From Marinilabiliales bacterium (GTDB taxonomy: Bacteria; Bacteroidota; Bacteroidia; Bacteroidales; F082): 5,331 nucleotides of DNA. Below are positions 1 through 4,451 of this stretch, piece by piece. The translations under genes were made by a program, and so were the position numbers. The DNA is taken from contig PKSW01000150.1 in NCBI GenBank assembly GCA_002869465.1, positions 1-5,331 of the forward strand, read 5' to 3'. The notes below the pieces were generated by a model. That model did no database searches. It was not told where the DNA came from and saw only the letters and a program-made list of their open reading frames with translations. Numbering within the stretch: position 1 is the stretch's first letter; each line of letters begins with the position of its first letter.

Positions 1-266
1 ATTTCGAAAAGATAGAAAAAGAGAACCCTGATACTTTCAAATTTGAAGTGGCCTTATCCGAACCCCTTGAAGAAGACAATTGGAAAGGATATACAGGATT
101 TATACACCAAGTGATTTATGACAATTACCTGAAAAATCATCCGGAACCTGAAGAAATTGAATATTACCTTTGTGGTCCACCCATGATGAACTCGGCTGTG
201 CAGAAAATGCTCGACGATCTGGGGGTTCCTGAAGAAATGATAGCCTTCGATGATTTTGGAGGTTAA
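1..266 (+). CDS. nqrF: Na+-translocating NADH:quinone reductase subunit F, C-terminal end (partial)
   Basis: Only the last 87 or so residues are present; the reading frame is open from base 3 to the TAA at 264-266, which is followed directly by a second in-frame TAA (267-269). The visible part is the end of the ferredoxin-reductase-like NADH-binding domain. It has the motif YYLCGPPMMNSAV, where NADH is gripped, and the ending FDDFGG, very close to the DDFGG terminus of known NqrF proteins. NqrF is the entry subunit of the six-subunit Na+-NQR complex in the cytoplasmic membrane: it takes electrons from NADH through FAD and a 2Fe-2S centre (both upstream of this window) and passes them on to drive Na+ export. 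nqrF is normally the last nqr gene, which fits the terminator just after it. The GTG at 48 is an internal valine, not a start. Confidence 0.93.
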   Translation, partial: FEKIEKENPDTFKFEVALSEPLEEDNWKGYTGFIHQVIYDNYLKNHPEPEEIEYYLCGPPMMNSAVQKMLDDLGVPEEMIAFDDFGG

Positions 267-275
267 TAAAAACAA

Positions 276-310
276 AAGGGGTGTTTCATAAATCACCCCT
301 TATTTTTTTT
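276..310 (+). terminator. Intrinsic terminator after nqrF
   Basis: An 8-bp perfect stem (AAGGGGTG at 276-283 with CACCCCTT at 294-301) closes a 10-nt loop and is followed by eight T residues (303-310). It begins 10 nt after the nqrF stop and ends only 13 nt before the apbE start codon, so it sits between two genes expected to work together. Confidence 0.88.
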
Positions 311-311
311 A

Positions 312-319
312 TAATATTG
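312..319 (+). promoter_or_regulatory. Possible -7 promoter element for apbE
   Basis: TAATATTG at 312-319 matches five of the six fixed positions of the Bacteroidetes -7 consensus TAnnTTTG. It lies between the terminator T-run and the apbE ATG at 324. Transcription from here would start at or within a few bases of the ATG, giving an almost leaderless mRNA. No matching TTTG or TTG element is found about 20 nt upstream, so this is weak; apbE could instead depend on read-through of the terminator. Confidence 0.25.
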
Positions 320-323
320 CCAC

Positions 324-1325
324 ATGAAAGCACTTCAAATTGTCCTTCTGATGTTCCTTTTCTCATGCTCTAATCAAACGCAAACTGAACCGGTGCGTTT
401 TATGGGCGAAGCCCAGGGAACTTATTATTCCATTATTTATTTTGACGTCCAGCAGCGGCATTTCCAGTTGGAGGTGGATTCCATACTTAACGCATTTGAT
501 CAGTCACTTTCTTTGTGGGTGCCAAATTCACTTATTTCACGCGTAAACCAAAGCGATTCAGTGATTCGAGTGGATCCATTCTTTACTGATAATTTTAAGA
601 TAGCGAAGGAAGTAGCTGCAAAAACTAATGGTGCTTTTGACCCAACTGTGGGAAATCTGACCCGTGCTTGGGGATTTGGTTTTGATGCATCAAAAAATGT
701 GGATAAACATATTATTGATTCCATACTTGAATTTACCGGGTACCAGAAAGTGCGTATTGAAGATGGGTATATTATGAAAGATGATCCCCGCATTTCTATC
801 GATTTCAATGCGATTGCACAGGGTTATTCCGTTGATTTGATCGGAAATTTCTTTGAAGAGCAAGGCATAGAAAATTACTTGGTAGACATAGGGGGAGAGG
901 TGAAAGCCAAAGGAAATAAACCGGATGGAGCCGAATGGAAAATAGGTATTGAAAAGCCGGCTGAAAACAAGGACGATGCAAGGGATCTGAAGGCGGTTGT
1001 GCTGTTAAAGAATAAATCCATAGCTACTTCCGGCAATTATCGCAAATTTTATGAAGAAGATGGCATCAGGTATTCACATACGATCAATCCAAAAACAGGT
1101 TATCCTGTCCAACATTCATTGTTAAGCGTTTCGGTATTGGCTGATAATACGGCCATTGCTGATGCATATGCCACTGCTTTTATGGTGATGGGGCTTGAAA
1201 AGGCCAGTCAATTTGTAAATAATGATCCTTCATTAGATGCTTTCTTTATTTATACAGATGAGGAAGGCAATTATCAGACTTTTATGAGTGACAGATTCAG
1301 GGCTGTTATTTCTGAAGAGTATTAA
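324..1325 (+). CDS. apbE: FAD:protein FMN transferase, lipoprotein (ApbE family)
   Basis: This 333-residue protein matches the ApbE family over its full length. It starts with a short lipoprotein signal peptide: hydrophobic residues 4-13, then the lipobox LFSC with Cys15 as lipid attachment site, which places it on the outer face of a membrane. Family motifs in order are GEAQGTYYSI (28-37), GAFDPTVGNL (103-112), DFNAIAQGYSVD (160-171), LVDIGGE (186-192), ATSGNYRKF (234-242), HTINPKTGYP (252-261) and ADAYATA (279-285). By family knowledge Asp280 and Thr284 of the last motif correspond to the Mg2+ site. Gln166 replaces the Lys often found in that motif, a change I believe is common in this phylum. 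ApbE uses FAD to attach FMN to Ser/Thr of targets such as NqrB and NqrC, so lying after nqrF makes Na+-NQR its likely substrate. No Shine-Dalgarno precedes the ATG, and in-frame stops upstream rule out an extension past the terminator. Confidence 0.94.
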   Translation: MKALQIVLLMFLFSCSNQTQTEPVRFMGEAQGTYYSIIYFDVQQRHFQLEVDSILNAFDQSLSLWVPNSLISRVNQSDSVIRVDPFFTDNFKIAKEVAAKTNGAFDPTVGNLTRAWGFGFDASKNVDKHIIDSILEFTGYQKVRIEDGYIMKDDPRISIDFNAIAQGYSVDLIGNFFEEQGIENYLVDIGGEVKAKGNKPDGAEWKIGIEKPAENKDDARDLKAVVLLKNKSIATSGNYRKFYEEDGIRYSHTINPKTGYPVQHSLLSVSVLADNTAIADAYATAFMVMGLEKASQFVNNDPSLDAFFIYTDEEGNYQTFMSDRFRAVISEEY

Positions 1326-1340
1326 AAGCGACTTCCTATT

Positions 1341-1355
1341 TTTTACTCATTATAA
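1341..1355. promoter_or_regulatory. Possible PerR/Fur-type operator upstream of rubrerythrin
   Basis: The sequence TTTTACT-C-ATTATAA matches the PerR box TTATAAT-N-ATTATAA at 12 of 14 fixed positions (right half 7/7, left half 5/7). It lies about 24 bases upstream of the -7 element of a gene that peroxide-sensing PerR controls in several other bacteria. The region is very AT-rich, so a chance match is quite possible. Confidence 0.25.
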
Positions 1356-1359
1356 ATTA

Positions 1360-1386
1360 TTTGAGGACTTATTATCGCTAATTTTG
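1360..1386 (+). promoter_or_regulatory. Bacteroidetes-type promoter of rubrerythrin
   Basis: TAATTTTG at 1379-1386 is an exact match to the -7 consensus TAnnTTTG. A TTTG at 1360-1363 could serve as the -33 element, but the 15-nt spacer is shorter than the usual 17-23. Transcription would begin near 1392, leaving a leader of about 47 nt with no Shine-Dalgarno sequence. The -7 element is the stronger part of this call. Confidence 0.5.
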
Positions 1387-1438
1387 AGTGACGTGTTGAG
1401 ATCAAATTGACATCACATCAAAACTAAATTAATACATC

Positions 1439-2014
1439 ATGAAAAGTTTAAAAGGAACCAGAACAGAGCAAAATCTGCTGAAGTCATTTGCAGGCGAATC
1501 CCAAGCTAGGATGCGGTACGATTATTTTGCCAAACAAGCCAAAAAAGAAGGGCTGGAGCAGATCGCAGCGATATTTGAAGAGACAGCTTTAAACGAAAAA
1601 GAACACGCCAAGCGTTTCTTTAAATTCCTGGAAGGAGGAATGGTGGAGATCACTGCGGCATATCCGGCAGGAATAATCGGAACCACAATGGAAAACCTGA
1701 AAGCGGCCGCTGAAGGTGAAAATGAAGAGTGGACAGAATTATATCCTATGTTTGCGAATATCGCGGAAGAAGAAGGCTTTAAAACGGTAGCAGCAGCATT
1801 CAGAATGATCGCTGAGGTTGAAAAAGCCCACGAAGCAAGATATTTGAAACTATATAAAAACCTGGATGAAGGTATGGTGTTCGAGAGGGATGGCGTAATT
1901 GTATGGAAATGCCGTAATTGTGGATACCTGCACGAAGGCAAAAAGGCACCTAAAACTTGTCCTGCATGCTTGCATCCACAGGCCTATTTCGAAATAACAG
2001 AAATTAATTATTAA
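1439..2014 (+). CDS. rbr: Rubrerythrin (NADH peroxidase-type diiron protein)
   Basis: The 191-residue protein has the classic two-domain layout. Residues 1 to about 147 form a four-helix bundle with the diiron ligands in place: Glu20 (GESQAR), Glu53 and His56 (EKEH), Glu94 and Glu97, Glu128 and His131 (EVEKAHE). Residues 156-187 form a rubredoxin-like knuckle that binds one iron through Cys158, Cys161, Cys174 and Cys177. Length and cysteine numbering agree with the well-studied Desulfovibrio vulgaris rubrerythrin as I remember it. The enzyme reduces hydrogen peroxide to water in the cytoplasm with electrons from NADH via a reductase or rubredoxin, and is a hallmark of anaerobes and microaerophiles. 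The ATG at 1439 puts MKSLKGTRTEQNL at the N-terminus, as usual in the family; there is no Shine-Dalgarno before it. The gene has its own likely promoter and converges on the next gene. Confidence 0.96.
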   Translation: MKSLKGTRTEQNLLKSFAGESQARMRYDYFAKQAKKEGLEQIAAIFEETALNEKEHAKRFFKFLEGGMVEITAAYPAGIIGTTMENLKAAAEGENEEWTELYPMFANIAEEEGFKTVAAAFRMIAEVEKAHEARYLKLYKNLDEGMVFERDGVIVWKCRNCGYLHEGKKAPKTCPACLHPQAYFEITEINY

Positions 2015-2016
2015 AA

Positions 2017-2256
2017 TTAATCAACCTGAAGAGGCTGAATCTTAATTTTAGAGGAAGTCTCTTCATCTTCATTCCGGCAGCTTCCGTCACCATTGCCGCC
2101 GCATGAGCAGCCCAATGGTTGGCCGGTTTTTGGGTCAACAGTAGAGCATTGTTTCTTAAATTCACCACCTTTTTTAAAGAACATTTTAACAGCGAACCCG
2201 GCAAATGCAAGTGCCAGGAAAACGATGGTAATTAGCAATATTTTGATAAAAATCAT
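2017..2256 (-). CDS. Small membrane-anchored cysteine-containing protein, function unknown
   Basis: The 79-residue product has one hydrophobic segment (about residues 3-22), then a basic stretch (Lys24, Lys28, Lys29, then GGEFKK) and a polar tail with four cysteines: Cys37, Cys50, Cys52 and Cys60. Cys50 and Cys52 form a CSCGG motif, and the tail ends acidic (NEDEE). The lysines just after the helix suggest a cytoplasmic tail by the positive-inside rule, though a secreted form cannot be ruled out. I remember similar short Bacteroidetes proteins with a 'KxGGxF...C' segment after a single helix, annotated only as membrane or secreted protein and sometimes found near nqr or apbE; that is recollection, not a search. 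The cysteines could bind metal or do redox chemistry. It is real rather than a shadow: helix plus ordered cysteines, no competing gene on the other strand, and a -7-like promoter just upstream. Its stop is 2 bp from the convergent rubrerythrin stop. Confidence 0.75.
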   Translation of the reverse strand: MIFIKILLITIVFLALAFAGFAVKMFFKKGGEFKKQCSTVDPKTGQPLGCSCGGNGDGSCRNEDEETSSKIKIQPLQVD

Positions 2257-2275
2257 GTGTTTCAGTTTTAGGCTG

Positions 2276-2283
2276 CAAAAATA
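2276..2283 (-). promoter_or_regulatory. -7 promoter element of the small membrane protein gene
   Basis: Read on the minus strand this is TATTTTTG, an exact TAnnTTTG match 19 nt before the ATG at 2256. Transcription would start near 2271, giving a leader of about 15 nt. No good TTTG or TTG element is visible 17-23 nt further upstream. The gap of 110 bases between this gene and the methyltransferase gene contains no other recognisable signal, and no convincing terminator hairpin for the methyltransferase. Confidence 0.4.
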
Positions 2284-2366
2284 ACAGATAAATATTAAAA
2301 AGTCTGTTAAGAATTTGAAAAATCCCAGACCTTTATAAGAATTAACAAAATACCAATCGAAATGTT

Positions 2367-3128
2367 TTATTTCCTTCTGAATTCATAGCAAATGACAGCT
2401 GTGGCAATAGAAGCATTGAGTGATTCAGCAGAATTAGGAACGTCAATAGAAACCTGTTTTGGGATGGTGATCTTTATGTCAATCAGCGGCAACAATTCTT
2501 TTGATATCCCATGTGCTTCGCTACCAACCAGAATGATCCCATGATTGGGTTTGGCTAGTTCCACCATGTCGTTTCCTTTTAAAACAGCCCCAAAAACTTT
2601 TAAATAATCAGGTTTTGCTTGTAAGGTTTTTTTAAGATTCTGGTAATACACCTGTACCCTTGCCAGCGAACCCATACTGGCCTGAACTACTTTCGGATTG
2701 TAGGTGTCAACCGTATTTTCTGAGCATATGATGTGGCTTATTCCAAACCAATCAGCTGTCCTAATGATAGTTCCTAAATTACCCGGGTCGCGAATATCAT
2801 CCAGCATCAAAACCAGGTCATTCATTGTATTCAGGTCAGCTTCATTTTTTTCTGGTATTGCAAAAACAGCTAGTACTTCCGAAGGGTTTTTTAAAGCGGA
2901 TATCTTTGCCATTTCTTTTAAAATCACTTCTGTGATTTCAATTTTATTTAGAAATGACTGATTCGTTTTTAGCCAATTACGGGTCGCGTATAATGCTTCT
3001 GTTTCAATACCACTATGTAAAAAATCGAGCACGTTGGTGGTACCTTCAGCAACAAATAATTGATGTTGCCGGCGGTATTTTCCCATTTTCAGGGAATTGA
3101 TCAGTTTTATTTTGGATTTGGATAACAT
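2367..3128 (-). CDS. RNA 2'-O-methyltransferase, SpoU/TrmH family
   Basis: The 253-residue protein belongs to the SpoU/TrmH (SPOUT, knotted) methyltransferases, which move a methyl group from S-adenosylmethionine to a ribose 2'-OH in tRNA or rRNA. Residues 1 to about 95 form the substrate-binding N-domain (RRQHQLFVAEGTTNVLDFL, 19-37). The catalytic domain shows motif 1 LDDIRDPGNLGTIIRTADWFG (109-129; Asn117 and Arg123, the Arg being the expected catalytic residue), then NPKVVQASMGSLARV (144-158), motif 2 IILVGSEAHGIS (198-209) and motif 3 IPKQVSIDVPNSAESLNASIA (222-242; Asn238), which form the SAM-binding knot. Whether it acts on 23S rRNA (RlmB-like) or tRNA cannot be read from the sequence. 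The first Met fits the family N-terminus; Met15 is a less likely alternative. It follows the ribosomal operon on the same strand but lies behind a terminator, so it probably has its own promoter. Confidence 0.92.
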   Translation of the reverse strand: MLSKSKIKLINSLKMGKYRRQHQLFVAEGTTNVLDFLHSGIETEALYATRNWLKTNQSFLNKIEITEVILKEMAKISALKNPSEVLAVFAIPEKNEADLNTMNDLVLMLDDIRDPGNLGTIIRTADWFGISHIICSENTVDTYNPKVVQASMGSLARVQVYYQNLKKTLQAKPDYLKVFGAVLKGNDMVELAKPNHGIILVGSEAHGISKELLPLIDIKITIPKQVSIDVPNSAESLNASIATAVICYEFRRK

Positions 3129-3138
3129 GTTTAAACAT

Positions 3139-3169
3139 CAATTATACAAAAAACCCTCTTGGACTCCAA
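3139..3169 (-). promoter_or_regulatory. Possible methyltransferase promoter overlapping the rplI terminator
   Basis: On the minus strand TTG (3169-3167), a 20-nt spacer and TATAATTG (3146-3139) fit the Bacteroidetes pattern TTG-N17-23-TAnnTTTG, with one mismatch in the -7 element. The TTG and spacer lie inside the terminator hairpin of rplI. The predicted start would leave a leader of only about 5 nt before the ATG at 3128. Confidence 0.35.
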
Positions 3170-3177
3170 GAGGGTTT
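3148..3177 (-). terminator. Intrinsic terminator of the rpsF-rpsR-rplI operon
   Basis: A perfect 12-bp hairpin (arms 3166-3177 and 3151-3162) with a 3-nt loop is followed on the minus strand by a run of six T residues (3153-3148, the first three also in the stem). It begins 24 nt after the rplI stop and is the strongest hairpin seen in the window. Confidence 0.92.
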
Positions 3178-3201
3178 AAAAGTAATGATATTTTTTAGCA
3201 A

Positions 3202-3651
3202 TTATTCAGCAACTACATCCAGATCGATTTCTACTTCTATCTCTTTGTGTAATTTGATTTTTGCTTTATGCTGTCCAACTTCTTTAATGTGTTCTTCATC
3301 AAGGTGGATCATTTTGCGATCGATATCCAGGTTTTTCTGGTCTTTGATTGCGGTAGCAATGATTATATTGTTCACAGAACCAAAAATCTTTCCTGAAGTA
3401 CCTGCTTTGACAGCTACTTTCAGCTGCAAACCTTCCAAAGCTTTCGCCATGGTTTCAGCTTCGTTCCTGATCTTCTCTTCTTTAAATGATTGCTGTTTTT
3501 TCAATTCAGCCAATACTTTTCTGCTAGAAGGCGATGCAATTTCAGCCATGCCTTTAGGAATCAGATAATTCCTGGCGTATCCGTCTTTTACTTTAACGAG
3601 GTCGTTTTTATAACCCAATCCTGTAATATCTTTTTTAAGAATAATTTCCAT
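3202..3651 (-). CDS. rplI: Large-subunit ribosomal protein bL9
   Basis: The protein has 149 residues, the same length as E. coli bL9. The N-terminal rRNA-binding domain (about 1-50) carries the family signature around GYARNYLIPKGMA (24-36). A long charged helix follows (about 42-72, rich in Lys, Glu and Gln) and then the C-terminal domain (about 75-149) with the conserved GKIFGSV segment (86-92). bL9 binds 23S rRNA near the base of the L1 stalk and reaches out from the ribosome surface; it helps keep reading frame and spacing between ribosomes. It is the last gene of the operon, 15 nt after rpsR and ahead of a strong terminator. Uniquely in this window its start has a full Shine-Dalgarno sequence (see 3661-3668), which confirms the ATG at 3651. 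Confidence 0.97.
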   Translation of the reverse strand: MEIILKKDITGLGYKNDLVKVKDGYARNYLIPKGMAEIASPSSRKVLAELKKQQSFKEEKIRNEAETMAKALEGLQLKVAVKAGTSGKIFGSVNNIIIATAIKDQKNLDIDRKMIHLDEEHIKEVGQHKAKIKLHKEIEVEIDLDVVAE

Positions 3652-3660
3652 GTTATTTTC

Positions 3661-3668
3661 CCTCCTTT
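3661..3668 (-). promoter_or_regulatory. Full-strength Shine-Dalgarno sequence before rplI, overlapping the rpsR stop
   Basis: On the minus strand AAAGGAGG (3668-3661) is a perfect 8-nt complement to the usual 16S rRNA tail CCUCCUUU. Its first two A residues belong to the rpsR stop codon TAA (3669-3667), and 9 nt separate it from the rplI ATG. No other gene start in the window (apbE, rbr, small membrane protein, methyltransferase, rpsR, rpsF) has anything similar. Confidence 0.85.
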
Positions 3669-3936
3669 ATTTAAGTAAGTCAGCTACGTAAGGCATTAAA
3701 GCAAGGTGGCGGGCTCTCTTAACAGCCTGGGCCACTTTTTTCTGATACTTGGTTGAAGTACCTGTAATGCGTCGTGGTAATAGTTTACCTTGTTCGTTCA
3801 CGAATTTTAAAAGAAAGTCAGCATCTTTATAATCGATATACTTGATGCGGCTCTTTTTAAAACGGCAGTATTTTTTCTTTTTCGTGTCAACTGCAATCGG
3901 TGTTAGATATTTGATATCTGAATTTCCTTGTGCCAT
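3667..3936 (-). CDS. rpsR: Small-subunit ribosomal protein bS18
   Basis: The 89-residue protein is a full-length bS18. It shows the family block KKKYCRFKKSRIKYIDYKD (19-37), the LLKFVNEQGKLLPRRITGTS segment (42-61) and the basic helix KYQKKVAQAVKRARHLALMPY (63-83). bS18 forms a dimer with bS6 on the platform of the 30S subunit. In Flavobacterium johnsoniae, bS6, bS18 and bS21 together hold the 16S anti-Shine-Dalgarno tail out of reach. The gene lies 29 nt after rpsF and 15 nt before rplI, clearly one operon. Its own start has only an A-rich leader (AAACAAAGAAATT) and no Shine-Dalgarno sequence, although such sequences before rpsR have been reported as frequent in some Bacteroidetes classes. 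Confidence 0.97.
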   Translation of the reverse strand: MAQGNSDIKYLTPIAVDTKKKKYCRFKKSRIKYIDYKDADFLLKFVNEQGKLLPRRITGTSTKYQKKVAQAVKRARHLALMPYVADLLK

Positions 3937-3965
3937 AATTTCTTTGTTTAAAGATGATTAATTAA

Positions 3966-4319
3966 TTAAGCTTCCTCTCCTTTTTTTTCTGCTGCAAACT
4001 TTTTGCGCCTTTTTTCGCTATAAGCTACAGCATGTTTATCAAGTTTTACGGTAAGGAAGCGTAATACGCGCTCGTCGCGTTTGAACTGAACTTCCATATC
4101 AGCAATTACTTTTCCATCATCCTTAAATTCGAATAGCTGGTAAAAGCCTGTAGATTTTTTCTGAATAGGATAGGCAAGCTTCCGCATGCCCCAGTTCTCG
4201 CGATGCACCATTTCGGCACCATGGTCTTTGAGGAAATCCTCATACTTCTTTACCGCTTCCTTCATCTGTTCATCAGACAAAACGGGAGTTAAAATGAAAA
4301 CGGTTTCATAATGATTCAT
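3966..4319 (-). CDS. rpsF: Small-subunit ribosomal protein bS6
   Basis: The 117-residue protein matches bS6: HYETVFILTPVLSDEQ near the N-terminus (3-18), the WGMRKLAYPIQKKSTGFYQ block (43-61) and the EVQFKRDERVLRFLTVKLD segment (76-94). The last 17 or so residues are a charged Lys/Arg/Glu tail (SEKRRKKFAAEKKGEEA), as is common for this protein. bS6 pairs with bS18 on the 30S platform. This is the first gene of the operon rpsF-rpsR-rplI and has a good promoter in the 132-base region upstream. The leader shows no Shine-Dalgarno sequence before the ATG at 4319. Confidence 0.96.
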   Translation of the reverse strand: MNHYETVFILTPVLSDEQMKEAVKKYEDFLKDHGAEMVHRENWGMRKLAYPIQKKSTGFYQLFEFKDDGKVIADMEVQFKRDERVLRFLTVKLDKHAVAYSEKRRKKFAAEKKGEEA

Positions 4320-4369
4320 AATACTAATTTAGTTAAGTGATTGATTGTTAATACCCAAAAATGGGAGCG

Positions 4370-4399
4370 CAAAGATAGAAATTATTTTGTTAACAACAA
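4370..4399 (-). promoter_or_regulatory. Promoter of the rpsF-rpsR-rplI operon
   Basis: On the minus strand TTG (4399-4397), a 19-nt spacer and TATCTTTG (4377-4370) match the Bacteroidetes promoter consensus exactly, with standard spacing. Transcription would begin near 4364, giving a leader of about 45 nt. A 10-bp palindrome TTGTTAACAA (4387-4396) lies within the spacer next to the -33 element and could be an operator. No clear terminator for the upstream epimerase gene was found between 4400 and 4451. Confidence 0.65.
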
Positions 4400-4451
4400 G
4401 CAATGAGTTGTGTTTTTAAGCTCCCAGTAACGGAATTGCAGAAACATTTAC

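Noticed and set aside
48..50. GTG at 48 as a start of a short gene
   Set aside because: It is an internal valine codon of nqrF; the frame is open from base 3 and matches NqrF throughout.
500..808. Open frame of 102 codons on the minus strand within apbE
   Set aside because: It is antisense to well-conserved ApbE motifs, has no recognisable domain or promoter, and looks like a shadow frame.
1522..1941. Open frame of 139 codons on the minus strand within rubrerythrin
   Set aside because: It is the reverse of conserved diiron-domain codons; its Ser/Ala-rich product matches nothing I recognise.
2110..2135. Possible rubrerythrin terminator CCAATGGTTGG followed by GGTTTTTG on the plus strand
   Set aside because: The stem is only 4 bp, the T-run is short and interrupted, and it lies about 100 bases past the stop inside another gene.
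2004..2284. Other open frames overlapping the small membrane protein, on both strands
   Set aside because: They lack a membrane helix or ordered motif and compete with the frame at 2017-2256, which has both plus a -7-like promoter.
3185..3568. Open frame of 127 codons on the plus strand across rplI
   Set aside because: Its Ser/Ile/Phe-rich product is the typical mirror of a Lys/Glu-rich ribosomal gene, with no start signal.
4320..4369. S6:S18-binding autoregulatory leader motif upstream of rpsF
   Set aside because: The known motif needs a hairpin with a CCG element. The leader here has no CCG, and its only stem is a 4-bp CCCA/TGGG pair, so I do not call it.
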